64,000 bases of DNA from JANJUB01 sp031386985 (GTDB taxonomy: Bacteria > Armatimonadota > Fimbriimonadia > Fimbriimonadales > Fimbriimonadaceae), in the NCBI GenBank assembly GCA_031386985.1, contig JANNCV010000044.1:248001-312000 (forward strand), read 5' to 3'. The position numbers and the translations under genes were made by a program. The notes below the pieces were generated by a model. The model ran no database searches and was not told the origin of the DNA. It saw only the letters and a program-made list of their open reading frames with translations. Positions 50,628-59,667 of this stretch are shown in pieces; position 1 is the stretch's first letter; the number at the start of each line of letters is the position of its first letter.

Positions 50628-51632
50628 TTACTTGCTGTAGTGCTTCTTCATCCAACCAACAATCGCATCGAGGGCGCTTGGAACCACGGGTCCCGTCATT
50701 CCCGGCTCCTTGTTTTCGTCGTTAACTTCCTTCATGTTGTGGCTTGCCGAAGGCACAATGAAAACCTCGGTCGCGCCCTTCGGTCGAGCCCTCAGGGCCT
50801 TTTCCAAGATTGAGGTATCGCGCTCTAAAGAAACTTGGATATCTTTTTGACCTTGAACAACCAACACAGGCCCTTCGAAACCCGCCACCGATTGGCTTGG
50901 ATCGAGCGTAAAGTAGCTCCTTAAAAGCTTAATCGCCGATGGGGGGAATAGTCCCCCAAGTCCCGCTGGTGGATTGGGCGGAATGACCCCATTCTCAACA
51001 ATCTGCTTTATGGCGAGGTTAACGTAATCGTCGTAAATCTTAGCGGTGGCCTCGGGCACCGCGTTCCGTTTTAGGCTCGCCGAGACTTGCTCGCGTACTA
51101 GCGCATCGAGAGTCCGACCCGGCGCTCCCATGAGGATCAGGCCGGTCGGGGCGCCGACTTGCCCCTTGATCTCTCGGGCGACTTCGCTCGCGATTATGCT
51201 GCCCTCGCTGTGGCCAGCTATGACGAGTTGGCGGTTGTTGATACCGGGCTGCTTTTGTAGGTAGAGCAATGCGCACTTCGCGTCGCCAACAAAGCGCTCG
51301 AATGAAAAGAAATCGTTTTGCTCTTTCACATCCGTTGGCCATTCCCTCGCGTATCCAGGGGTTGCCCGTTTGTCAAAGCGCAAGCTTGCGTAGCCTTCTT
51401 TGGCGAGGCGTTCGGCAATCTGTTTAAGCAGATCGGTGATAATCGCTGGCATTTGGTTGCCGTCCCGATCCGTCGGTCCCGAACCGGGGAGGAGCAAAAC
51501 GGCGGGAACTAGCGAACCCCGCTTCTCGGGCATCTGAAGACTCCCGCGAAGCTCCAGACCCCCATGGCCGATGAAGGTGACAAACTGCTCGGGAGGAGGG
51601 GAGCTAAGGGTGGCAATGATGAGGGCAAGCAT
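50628..51632 (-). CDS. Alpha/beta-hydrolase, probable serine esterase, exported
   Basis: The 334-residue protein has a short hydrophobic leader (MLALIIATLSS). It carries LVPAVLLLPGSGPTDRDGN (oxyanion region), the nucleophile elbow VIAGHSEGSIIA (GHSEG), and SASHNMKEV (catalytic His). This fits the S9-like/dienelactone hydrolase-type esterases. The frame opens at a GTG 9 bases earlier; ATG 51632 is chosen. Substrate not determinable. Confidence 0.85.
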   Translation of the reverse strand: MLALIIATLSSPPPEQFVTFIGHGGLELRGSLQMPEKRGSLVPAVLLLPGSGPTDRDGNQMPAIITDLLKQIAERLAKEGYASLRFDKRATPGYAREWPTDVKEQNDFFSFERFVGDAKCALLYLQKQPGINNRQLVIAGHSEGSIIASEVAREIKGQVGAPTGLILMGAPGRTLDALVREQVSASLKRNAVPEATAKIYDDYVNLAIKQIVENGVIPPNPPAGLGGLFPPSAIKLLRSYFTLDPSQSVAGFEGPVLVVQGQKDIQVSLERDTSILEKALRARPKGATEVFIVPSASHNMKEVNDENKEPGMTGPVVPSALDAIVGWMKKHYSK

Positions 51633-51714
51633 TTCTATCACAGTTATACAGGTTTATCAGCGCAATTCGTTGCGAAAACGGGGGCTCAATACGTCAAGAT
51701 GTTTGGGGTACCCA

Positions 51715-52956
51715 ATGTTTCTCACAAACTTCGTATTCGCCTTCTTGATTCAGCAGCCGACCGAACTGCCCGAGCACATCTTCCGCCAGATTGATCCGGG
51801 GCGCGATGTGGTTCGGGTTGATGGAAAAAACTTGGCACTTTTGAATCCGATTCATGTCGCGGGGAATGTCCAGGCAATCGAGTGGTCGGGGCACAATCAG
51901 TTGCACGCCATTGAGATTGAGCTGGGCGATAAAGTCTCGCAAACTACCCTGCATTTGTTCAACCCCGTAACCCCAAAGGACACTCCGATAAAGCTGAAAC
52001 CCAACGAGACCTTGCAGCAGATCTCCGGTATTGGCGTGGGCAGATGCTACTTTTCCACAAGGCTTAGCGGCACGGATGGAAAGGAGAGTTATCAGTTTTC
52101 GTTTGTTCGAGGAGCTAAGATAACGCAACTGTTCAGCGGCCCCGTGTTCGCCGGTTTTGCCGAGTTTGGGGGTGAACTTCTCCTTCAACAGCAATACGGT
52201 GGCCCAATACTGTGGCTAAGGGATGGAACCGTCGTCAAAGAGTTCCGGTTTGAGGATGAAAGGCGCCGAGCCGTCACTTCCGACGAATCTGGTCTCCTCA
52301 TGTTGATTTTTGAATCCAGCCCCGAGACCGGTCGCGGGGTTCGCTCGTATAGCTTTGACCCGAAATCGGGGGAGTTTTCGAAAGCGGAGCGACCGTACGG
52401 CGCACCGCAGAGATTGCTCTCGCTAAGTGCATCCAGTATGCCGATTCAAATCCCCGGAATCAAGGAGAGCTCCCGGGCCGCACTCTTGATGGGCGATCAG
52501 AAATCGGAGTTCCCCCAGGCTCTCATTGCGGCTGATTGCCTGCAAGCTATGGGTTCACCGGATAAGAAGAGCATCGCCTACATCACTCAGGGCCACGCTT
52601 TTGTTCGTCCCGTTATGGAAATCACGGATGAGCAGTTGGAGGACTTGCTGGAGAAGAAGGAAGCCCAGAGGCTCATGAGCCAAGTGAAGCAAGTGGGCAC
52701 GGGATGGGCGATTTATGGATCCGATAACGACGATATCCTTCCTGGCAGTGGGGAAAAGACCAACGAAATGATCATGCCCTACCTGAAGAACGAAAAGCTC
52801 CTGCAAGGGTTTGCCTATACCTATGGAGGCGGAGATTCAAGCAAGGTCGCCGATCCCGCCAAAACCGTCCTGGGCTATGTTCAAGGCAAATATGGTCGCG
52901 CCGTCGTTTATCTAGACACCCACGCGAGATGGGAGAGCTTTAAAAAGAAGCCGTGA
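51715..52956 (+). CDS. Exported protein with pseudopilin-like C-terminal region
   Basis: The 413-residue protein has a hydrophobic leader (MFLTNFVFAFLIQ) and many beta strands in the first 300 residues. The C-terminal 110 residues (KQVGTGWAIYGSDNDDILPG, GRAVVYLDTHARWESF) resemble the globular domain of type II secretion pseudopilin-like proteins of the H-X9-DG/DUF1559 type, in which the DNDD and (V)YxDxH parts are conserved. A full prepilin cleavage motif was not seen. Function unknown. ATG 51715 is the likely start. Confidence 0.6.
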   Translation: MFLTNFVFAFLIQQPTELPEHIFRQIDPGRDVVRVDGKNLALLNPIHVAGNVQAIEWSGHNQLHAIEIELGDKVSQTTLHLFNPVTPKDTPIKLKPNETLQQISGIGVGRCYFSTRLSGTDGKESYQFSFVRGAKITQLFSGPVFAGFAEFGGELLLQQQYGGPILWLRDGTVVKEFRFEDERRRAVTSDESGLLMLIFESSPETGRGVRSYSFDPKSGEFSKAERPYGAPQRLLSLSASSMPIQIPGIKESSRAALLMGDQKSEFPQALIAADCLQAMGSPDKKSIAYITQGHAFVRPVMEITDEQLEDLLEKKEAQRLMSQVKQVGTGWAIYGSDNDDILPGSGEKTNEMIMPYLKNEKLLQGFAYTYGGGDSSKVADPAKTVLGYVQGKYGRAVVYLDTHARWESFKKKP

Positions 52957-52996
52957 TTGCGGCAGCCCAGAAGCCGAACCCCGATCTCCGAAGGGG

Positions 52997-53002
52997 TAAC
53001 CT
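52997..53002 (+). promoter_or_regulatory. Predicted -10 box of beta-helix gene
   Basis: TAACCT ends exactly 6 bases before ATG 53009; there is no usable Shine-Dalgarno site. Confidence 0.5.
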
Positions 53003-53008
53003 GTTGTT

Positions 53009-55369
53009 ATGCTTCTGGTTGCTGTTCTTATGTCTTCGCAAGCTCCAATCGAACTCGTTGCGAACTTGATCATCACGAAATCGGCGGTGGTTCAAGCCAA
53101 AACCTACTCCCTATCGAACACCGACGATTCGGCCAAAACCGCGGCGATCACGATCAGAGGCGACAATATCACCGTGGACTTTGCTAACGCAATTCTCAGA
53201 GGCTCGACGCCCGATACCGAGCCCGATCAGCGCAAGGGAACCGGGATTTATGTTGAAGGCAAGAACATCACGATCAAGAACTTGCGGGTGCATGGTTTCA
53301 AAACCGGCCTCGCCGCGCGAAACTGCCCCAACCTAAGAATCATCGGCGGCGACCTGAGCTACAACTGGAAGCAACATTTGGGCTCGACCATTGATAAAGA
53401 AGACTCCGCCGATTGGATGAGCTACCACCACAACGAAAAAGATGAATGGTTGCAGTACGGCGCGGGGATTTACTTGCGCGGATGCAAGGATTTTGAGGTG
53501 CGAGCCGTTCGCATCGTCGGTGGGCAAAACGGCCTCATGATGGCCGAGTGCGATAAGGGTCTCGTTTGGAATAACACCTTCTCGTATCTCAGCTCGCTCG
53601 GTATCGGGATGTATCGCTCTTCCGACAACAAAATCATGCATAACAACGTTGATTGGTGTGTGCGGGGATATTCGCACGGCAAATGGAACCGGGGGCAGGA
53701 TTCGGCCGGGATTTTGATCTACGAACAATCCATGCGCAACACCTTTGCGTATAACTCAGTGACGCACGGCGGCGACGGCTTTTTCCTTTGGGCGGGCCAA
53801 AGCACGATGGATACAGCCGTGGGGGGTTGTAACGACAACTTGGTCTTTGGTAACGATTTCTCCCACGCCCCGACGAACGGGATAGAGGCAACTTTCTCAA
53901 AGAATACTTTCGCAAATAACCTCGTTTTGGAGTGCTGGCACGGAGCCTGGTTGGGCTACTCCTACGAGACGCATGTGATAGGCAACATCTTCGCCCACAA
54001 CGCCGAATCCATCGCGTGGGAGCACGGTCAGAAGAACGAGATCGCGGCGAATATGTTCTATCGCGATACGATGGGAATCAACCTTTGGCAAAACAAAACC
54101 CAAGACCCGAACTGGGGCTACCCCAAGAATCGCGATACCCGCAGCCAAAACTATCTCATCCGGCAAAACGAGTTTCAGAGCATTTTTAATATGGCCCTGA
54201 ACCTGCGGGACACAACGGGCGTTCGCGTTCTTTCTAACGACTTTGTTAGCAACGGCAAGGTTGCCACGTTGACCGGGGATACGAGTGCGTTTGCGTTTGA
54301 CCGCAACGCGGCATGGGTTGTAAATCGAGCAGATGTGCCGGAGGGCACCAGCAACAAGGTCGCGGCGGAAGCCACCAATATCCCGCCCGCCGCCACGATG
54401 CGGCCGGACGGAAACGTTCTCGATTCAAGCGGGAAGGACTATGTTGAGCGCTTCAAGTTGCTATGGATGCCCTATCCCGACGACGAGCCGCAAACACGAG
54501 GGCAGAACGACGACCTGTGGCTAAAGAGCTACATCAAGGAAACCCGCAAACTCGCCCCCAAACCCCTTAAAGATGGCAAGCGTCCGTATCTGCAAACAGA
54601 AATGCGCGGTCGCCGCTACATTCTTGTGGACGAATGGGGGCCTTATGATTTCAAACGCCCCATCTTGTGGCTTCGTGGCGAAAAGAACGGCGAGATGCAG
54701 TTCGAGGTGCTTGGCCCGAAGGGGCAGTGGAAGGTGGCGAACGTAAGTGGCGGAAGATTAGGAGAGAGTGGTGGAGTGCTTTCCGCTCAGAGCGGCGAAG
54801 TTCCGGGAACGGTCACATTCAAGCCCGAACTTGGCAATGTTGCAATCAATCTGGAATATGTTGGGGTGGCGACAACCGATTATCGCGGGATCCAAACCCC
54901 GGCGGGTACCCCCGTTGTGTTTGGTTTTTCTAAGTTCAACTTGCCGATCAATTGGGTTGTCAACTTCTATGCGTGGGACCCTAAGAGCGTAGCTGATCCA
55001 AAAGCGGCCATGCCCCCCTTAAGCGATCTCAATCTGGGAAATCCGCTCAAAACGCTTACCTCAGCCAAGCTCGACTATGGCTCGGGGAGCTCATTTGAGG
55101 AAGGCCTTCCGGGCAACGCTTTTGCCACCATCGCCACGGGCACGTTCAGCGTTGATGCCGGCGATTACACGCTAAACGTCACTACCGATGATGGTTGTCG
55201 CGTTTGGGTGGATGATAAGCTGGTGATCGCCGACGCTTGGAAATACCAAGGCCCAACCCAATACAAAGCGAATCTCAAACTTGGTGGTCAGCACCGGATT
55301 AGGGTTGAGCACTACGAGATTGATGGCTACTCGGCGTTGAAGGTAGAAGTCGTCCCGGCGAAGCGATAA
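53009..55369 (+). CDS. Exported right-handed beta-helix protein with PA14-like C-terminus
   Basis: The 786-residue protein has a leader (LLVAVLMSSQA). Repeats of the parallel beta-helix type run from about 40 to 430 (GIYVEGKNITIKNLRVHGF, NNTFSYLSSLGIGMYRSSDN, NTFAYNSVTHGGDGFFLW). Such repeats occur in carbohydrate epimerases and lyases (NosD/pectate-lyase-like). The C-terminal region (about 680-786: VDAGDYTLNVTTDDGCRVWV) looks like PA14. The active site cannot be placed. A secreted polysaccharide-active or binding role is an inference. Confidence 0.85.
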   Translation: MLLVAVLMSSQAPIELVANLIITKSAVVQAKTYSLSNTDDSAKTAAITIRGDNITVDFANAILRGSTPDTEPDQRKGTGIYVEGKNITIKNLRVHGFKTGLAARNCPNLRIIGGDLSYNWKQHLGSTIDKEDSADWMSYHHNEKDEWLQYGAGIYLRGCKDFEVRAVRIVGGQNGLMMAECDKGLVWNNTFSYLSSLGIGMYRSSDNKIMHNNVDWCVRGYSHGKWNRGQDSAGILIYEQSMRNTFAYNSVTHGGDGFFLWAGQSTMDTAVGGCNDNLVFGNDFSHAPTNGIEATFSKNTFANNLVLECWHGAWLGYSYETHVIGNIFAHNAESIAWEHGQKNEIAANMFYRDTMGINLWQNKTQDPNWGYPKNRDTRSQNYLIRQNEFQSIFNMALNLRDTTGVRVLSNDFVSNGKVATLTGDTSAFAFDRNAAWVVNRADVPEGTSNKVAAEATNIPPAATMRPDGNVLDSSGKDYVERFKLLWMPYPDDEPQTRGQNDDLWLKSYIKETRKLAPKPLKDGKRPYLQTEMRGRRYILVDEWGPYDFKRPILWLRGEKNGEMQFEVLGPKGQWKVANVSGGRLGESGGVLSAQSGEVPGTVTFKPELGNVAINLEYVGVATTDYRGIQTPAGTPVVFGFSKFNLPINWVVNFYAWDPKSVADPKAAMPPLSDLNLGNPLKTLTSAKLDYGSGSSFEEGLPGNAFATIATGTFSVDAGDYTLNVTTDDGCRVWVDDKLVIADAWKYQGPTQYKANLKLGGQHRIRVEHYEIDGYSALKVEVVPAKR

Positions 55370-55410
55370 ATGCCTCCCCTGAGTAGTTCCCCCGAACAAT
55401 CCGAACGACC

Positions 55411-55443
55411 AAAAAAAGTGGCCCTAACATTCGTTAGGGCCAC
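55411..55443. terminator. Strong terminator hairpin
   Basis: GTGGCCCTAAC pairs with GTTAGGGCCAC around ATTC. Read on the minus strand it is followed by seven T residues, so it terminates the small gene at 55465; on the plus strand it follows the beta-helix gene. Confidence 0.85.
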
Positions 55444-55464
55444 GCAAATTGTAACGGACTAAGC

Positions 55465-55659
55465 TTAGGCGTCGCCGGCTTTGCTCGCCATGTAGTCCTT
55501 CTCGCTAACGAACTTAAAGAGCTTTTGGCCCTCGTGGGTCGCCGTGAAGGCGTAGCGTACTTGCTCGCCGGACTTGGTCTTTCGAACCATCTTCATCTTC
55601 TTTATCGAATCGTCACTCACTTCGACGTGAGATCGAGTCTTGAGGTTATAAAATTTCAT
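55465..55659 (-). CDS. Small conserved-looking protein, function unknown
   Basis: The 64-residue basic protein MKFYNLKTRSHVEVSDDSIK continues with MKMVRKTKSGEQVRYAFTAT and LFKFVSEKDYMASKAG. Its strand-rich pattern (FYNLKT...VEV, RYAFTATHEGQKLFKFVS) looks like a small, well-folded protein and the length and composition suggest conservation, but I cannot name a family. A GAGGAG site lies about 10 bases upstream of the ATG, and a strong terminator follows, so it is a well-expressed single gene. Confidence 0.75.
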   Translation of the reverse strand: MKFYNLKTRSHVEVSDDSIKKMKMVRKTKSGEQVRYAFTATHEGQKLFKFVSEKDYMASKAGDA

Positions 55660-55834
55660 TTGTTAAAAACTCCTCTGTTTTCCTTGCCGACCCGGATTCA
55701 CCGCGCCGTACAAACAGTGTATCACAAATAGGTTCAAGGGAACCTGCTTTCTGATCGCTGTTTTGCAAGACGTTCGATTATCTCACGAAGGAGCGCAGTT
55801 TTGCTTGCAATTTCGCGATTTGGGCTCATTTTTA

Positions 55835-58423
55835 TCAATTTTTCCGCCTATTCCATTGATCTCGAAGCCTTGTGAACTTGCTTTCCAGTGGAACGGCGGC
55901 TCCGTTTAACCAAATTGCGACAATGTTTGAAGTCATCGCGCAGGGGTCGCCATCGGCCAAAACAAGGTTCGCAATCTTGCCCACCTCGATTGAGCCCAGC
56001 TTGTCTCCCACCCCTAAGATCTCAGCGGCATCCAGGGTCAACGCCTTGATGCAATCGTCAATCTCCAGACCGTACGCAACCGAGGTCGCGGCTCGGATAG
56101 GCAAGTTGAAAGCCCCCGAGTTATCCTCGGTGGCGAAGCAGAATTTAACCCCGGCCTTCTTAAGCAGATAAGGCGTTGCAAAGGTCGTATCATACGGATC
56201 GTAATCGGATACCGGTGCATTAGATGAGAGCGTGCTCTTTCCCGCGGGGTTTAGAATGACCGGGATTTTGCGCTTTGCCAGCTCATCGGCGAGCTTCCAC
56301 GCATCGGCTGCGCCCGAAAGAATTCCTTTGACCTTGTATTTGTCAATGAAGGCCAGCGCTCTTTCGATGCTAGCTTTCGTGCGAACCTTGAATACTATTG
56401 GAGAAGTTCCCTCCAAGTAGGGTCGCATCGCTTCCAAGCTCAAATCCCGGGGCAATCGGGGACCCTTCAGGTACTCCGTGGCTTTATCGAAATAGCGATC
56501 TAGCTCTGAAGTTCCCTGGAGTATTTCTGCCAATGATTCCTCTCGATGCTCGGCCATTTCTCCGCCGAGCAACTCACAAAAATCTTCCTGTTGGAACTGG
56601 GGGCCGCCACCGCCGGGAAAAGCGATAACCAAAAACTGCCTGCCCAATCCCATCTGCTCTCCGGTCCAGCCGAAGTTATTGACGAGTGATGCCTGCCCAC
56701 AGATTGTTCCGCCTCCGGGTTGGGAAAGCGAAGTTAAGACCCCCCCATTTCGGGCAACCGGAAAGTGCTCGCTCTGAACGTTTATGGCGGTTTGGGCGAT
56801 GAGATCGGGTTGAAATGTCCCAAATTCGTTAGTATCTACAGTTTGCCCAATCGGGCCGATTTCGCTTAGCCCAATTGAGTTACCCGCATCAATGAAGCCG
56901 GGATAGAGGTGCATCCCCTTGGCATCCACGCGTCGAACCCCGCTGGGAACGCTCACATCCGTTCCAACCGCAGTGATCTTGCCGTCGCGCACAATCACGG
57001 TGCCTTTGTTGATGACTGGGCCGCTCACAGGATGGATCGTCGCATTCGTAATCGCATAATCGCCGGAGCTGGGCAGGTTCATTGGCTTTGTCTGCCGATT
57101 CTCTGGCAGCGTCGTGGGCAAGTTCAGGCGCGTGTCCACTCCAAACATATCCTTGCGCTCAAAGTAAACCGCACCTTCGATAAGCGTGTAGGCGCACCTC
57201 GAATAAGGGCTGAGCGGATGCCCATCCCAGATTGTGATATCGCCATCTTTGCCCTCTTCGAGTGAGCCTGTTCGATGATCAATCCCGATGAGCTTCGCTC
57301 CGTTGATCGTCAGCAATGCCAGCGCCTGATCCTCGCTGAGTCCACCAAAACGCATCGTTTTTGCGGCATCTAGAGCAATAGAGGGCATCCCGCCAACTCC
57401 ATCGGTATTGGCCGAAACCGTTACCCCGGCGGCGGTGCAGATTGCGGCGTTGTAGGGAATCGCATCGTAACCTTCAATCTTGAACGACCAGTTGTCAACG
57501 AAAATAGAGACGCCAACACCAGCTTTTGCAAGCTCGGGCGCAATTTTGTAGGCTTCCAACGCGTGCTGCAAAGCGCCGAGTTTGAACCCAAACTCCTGGC
57601 TCAGCCGAACCATCATGAGCATCTCATCGGCGCGATAAGAGTGGCATTCCACCCAAACTTTGCCCCGGAGAATATCAGCAAGCGTATCCAAGCGCACGTC
57701 GCGCCGAGGAGCTTTACCGGTCTTATTGGCGTTCCACTTGTCCCAGACTTCTCGATACTCTTGGGCCTCGGTAAAGGCTCGGCGGTACACCGTTTGAACT
57801 CCCATTCGAGTTCGGGGATAACGTTGAGGATTGGGAGTAGCGTTGGGCCCTTGAGGTTGTTGAGTTTGACCGGATCGCGTAACGTTTTCACCAAGAGCGA
57901 ACTTGATCATTCGGGGTGCATCCAGCACGATCAACTCGTTCACCGGGCGATTGTATTTGAGCTTGATCACCTTGCTCTCTCCGCCGATGCAGTTGGCCGA
58001 GCCGTGCAAAGCGAGCCCAGAAGTTTCGCCGCCTGCCAGTGCTTGCCAAATATTTTTGTTTGTCGGGTTGAGAACGTCTTCTATCCGGCATTCAGCCGTG
58101 ATACTCTCAGAGCCCTCGTTCGTGGCGTCCGTTCCGCGGTGAATGTGGGCATCTACGATTCCAGGCATGACGACTCGCCCCTTAGCATTGATGACCTGGA
58201 CGTTCGGCGGAGTCGCCAGATTCTTGCCGATTTTGGAGATTTTTCCACCCAACACGAGCACATCGGTATCTTCAAACGAGCCCTTTGTGACGGTCAAAAC
58301 ACGACCACCTTTGATCAATACGTTCCCGTTAGTCGTCAGGCTTGGGCGTCTTGAAGAGGCGGTTTCTACCTGACCGGACGCCAAACACACCGCGAGCGAG
58401 GCCAAAACTCCAAGTTTTCTCAC
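55835..58423 (-). CDS. Tandem amidohydrolase, second half degenerate, exported
   Basis: The 862-residue protein has a signal peptide and two amidohydrolase halves. The first (about 30-440) has a full metal set: PGIVDAHIHRGTD, VECHSYRAD, GALQHALEAYK and VSANTDGVGG. The second (about 460-862) starts with DYAITNATIHPVSGPVINKG and has GFIDAGNSIGLSE where HxH should be, so that metal site is lost. It may hydrolyse a peptide-like or imidazolone-type substrate. It is the third gene of an operon with the genes ending at 58420 and 59667, with 4-base overlap. Confidence 0.87.
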   Translation of the reverse strand: MRKLGVLASLAVCLASGQVETASSRRPSLTTNGNVLIKGGRVLTVTKGSFEDTDVLVLGGKISKIGKNLATPPNVQVINAKGRVVMPGIVDAHIHRGTDATNEGSESITAECRIEDVLNPTNKNIWQALAGGETSGLALHGSANCIGGESKVIKLKYNRPVNELIVLDAPRMIKFALGENVTRSGQTQQPQGPNATPNPQRYPRTRMGVQTVYRRAFTEAQEYREVWDKWNANKTGKAPRRDVRLDTLADILRGKVWVECHSYRADEMLMMVRLSQEFGFKLGALQHALEAYKIAPELAKAGVGVSIFVDNWSFKIEGYDAIPYNAAICTAAGVTVSANTDGVGGMPSIALDAAKTMRFGGLSEDQALALLTINGAKLIGIDHRTGSLEEGKDGDITIWDGHPLSPYSRCAYTLIEGAVYFERKDMFGVDTRLNLPTTLPENRQTKPMNLPSSGDYAITNATIHPVSGPVINKGTVIVRDGKITAVGTDVSVPSGVRRVDAKGMHLYPGFIDAGNSIGLSEIGPIGQTVDTNEFGTFQPDLIAQTAINVQSEHFPVARNGGVLTSLSQPGGGTICGQASLVNNFGWTGEQMGLGRQFLVIAFPGGGGPQFQQEDFCELLGGEMAEHREESLAEILQGTSELDRYFDKATEYLKGPRLPRDLSLEAMRPYLEGTSPIVFKVRTKASIERALAFIDKYKVKGILSGAADAWKLADELAKRKIPVILNPAGKSTLSSNAPVSDYDPYDTTFATPYLLKKAGVKFCFATEDNSGAFNLPIRAATSVAYGLEIDDCIKALTLDAAEILGVGDKLGSIEVGKIANLVLADGDPCAMTSNIVAIWLNGAAVPLESKFTRLRDQWNRRKN

Positions 58424-59667
58424 TTCGACACCTCCGTCATTGTTCCCGCTGAAATGACGGCCTTCACCACCGATTTCTCATCCTCAAAATTCCCCGACAT
58501 CAACACAAAATCACCATCCATTCCAACCTTGATCGCGCCGCACTTGGTGCCGACACCCATAACTTCAGCCCCACCACTGGTCAGCACTCTTAGAACCTCA
58601 GCTGCGGAAACTCCAAAACCTAAAAGTTTTCGTGCGTTCTTTAAAAAGTCAGTTCTAGCCCCATCACTTGAAAGAGCAACCGGAACCCCGGCTTTGAGCA
58701 AAGCCGCCAAGTTCGTCGTTCGCTCCAACCAGTCGTCCCTTCGCTCCTTTCGGATTTCCGCAGGAGTTGAATCGTCGCCCGAAAGAGAGGGCTCGGTGCC
58801 GAGGTCGGCCCGCACGATCACGGCGGTATTGTTTTGCTTCAGCAAATCAATGGATTGATAAGCCTCTCTTCCCCCCACGATCATTGGCCTCAGGCCCAGC
58901 TCTCGGCTCAGCGTTAGCGCGCGATAAATATCCCGATTCGTATCAGCCAAGAAGAGAGAAAACTCACGACCTTGAGCCGCTGGTTGCAAGGTGGCAAGGA
59001 AAGCGTCCTTTGGTTCACCCGAATACGCTTGGGCATCGAGAACGGTTTGGCGCATGTGGGCGATAATGCCCATCAAGCTGCCCGGATATCCCGATGCTCC
59101 GCCTCCGCCGCCGCCACCAGGGCCACCGCCGCCGCCTCGGATCGAAATTTCTTGGCCAAAATTCTTGTTGAGAACTACAGGTGGTTTGCCGATGCGGGCG
59201 AGGCTACATTCTCCACGAATCGTTCCGGCTCCGGTCGCAAAGAGTGTGGCTGTCACTCCGTTCGCAAACGAACCTAGAGGATCAAAATCGGGCGCGAAAC
59301 AATCCCCCGCCACGAGGTCAGAGCGGATACCTTTGCGATTCGCTTCCCACATGACGGCGAAAGCGCGATCACTTGCAGCTCTTGGAGTTTGTGCGGCCGG
59401 GGCATCAGGCAGCTTCAAACCACTCGTCGAGTAAGCATCAATAAAGCCGGGGTAAAGCACCATTCCGGCGGCGTTTACCACCTGGGCATTAGCCGCCGTA
59501 ATCTTAGGACCAATCTCAACAATCACCCCATCATTTACCAAAACGGAGGTGCGTTCCAGATACTGCGAACCATCCCAAACTTTGGCGTCCAGGATCAGAA
59601 TCCGCTTAGCCTGCGCCCCGCTCAGGCAAGCGATTAGAGCGAGGCCCAGGATGCCGAAATGTCTCAT
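58420..59667 (-). CDS. Amidohydrolase-fold protein lacking metal ligands, exported
   Basis: The 415-residue protein has a leader (MRHFGILGLALIACLSGAQA). The fold is recognisable (RILILDAKVWDG, LYPGFIDAYSTSGLK, VALSSDGARTDFLKNARKLL) but the HxH after the FIDA strand is replaced by YST, and the other His ligands are not seen. A glycine-rich loop (GGGGGPGGGGGGGASGYPG) is inserted at about residues 177-195. It is probably inactive or uses another mechanism. It overlaps the tandem amidohydrolase gene by 4 bases and the propeller gene by 1 base. Confidence 0.8.
   Translation of the reverse strand: MRHFGILGLALIACLSGAQAKRILILDAKVWDGSQYLERTSVLVNDGVIVEIGPKITAANAQVVNAAGMVLYPGFIDAYSTSGLKLPDAPAAQTPRAASDRAFAVMWEANRKGIRSDLVAGDCFAPDFDPLGSFANGVTATLFATGAGTIRGECSLARIGKPPVVLNKNFGQEISIRGGGGGPGGGGGGGASGYPGSLMGIIAHMRQTVLDAQAYSGEPKDAFLATLQPAAQGREFSLFLADTNRDIYRALTLSRELGLRPMIVGGREAYQSIDLLKQNNTAVIVRADLGTEPSLSGDDSTPAEIRKERRDDWLERTTNLAALLKAGVPVALSSDGARTDFLKNARKLLGFGVSAAEVLRVLTSGGAEVMGVGTKCGAIKVGMDGDFVLMSGNFEDEKSVVKAVISAGTMTEVSK

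Noticed and set aside
57563..58354. 263-residue open frame on the plus strand
   Set aside because: It is antisense to the tandem amidohydrolase, whose protein is clearly recognisable.
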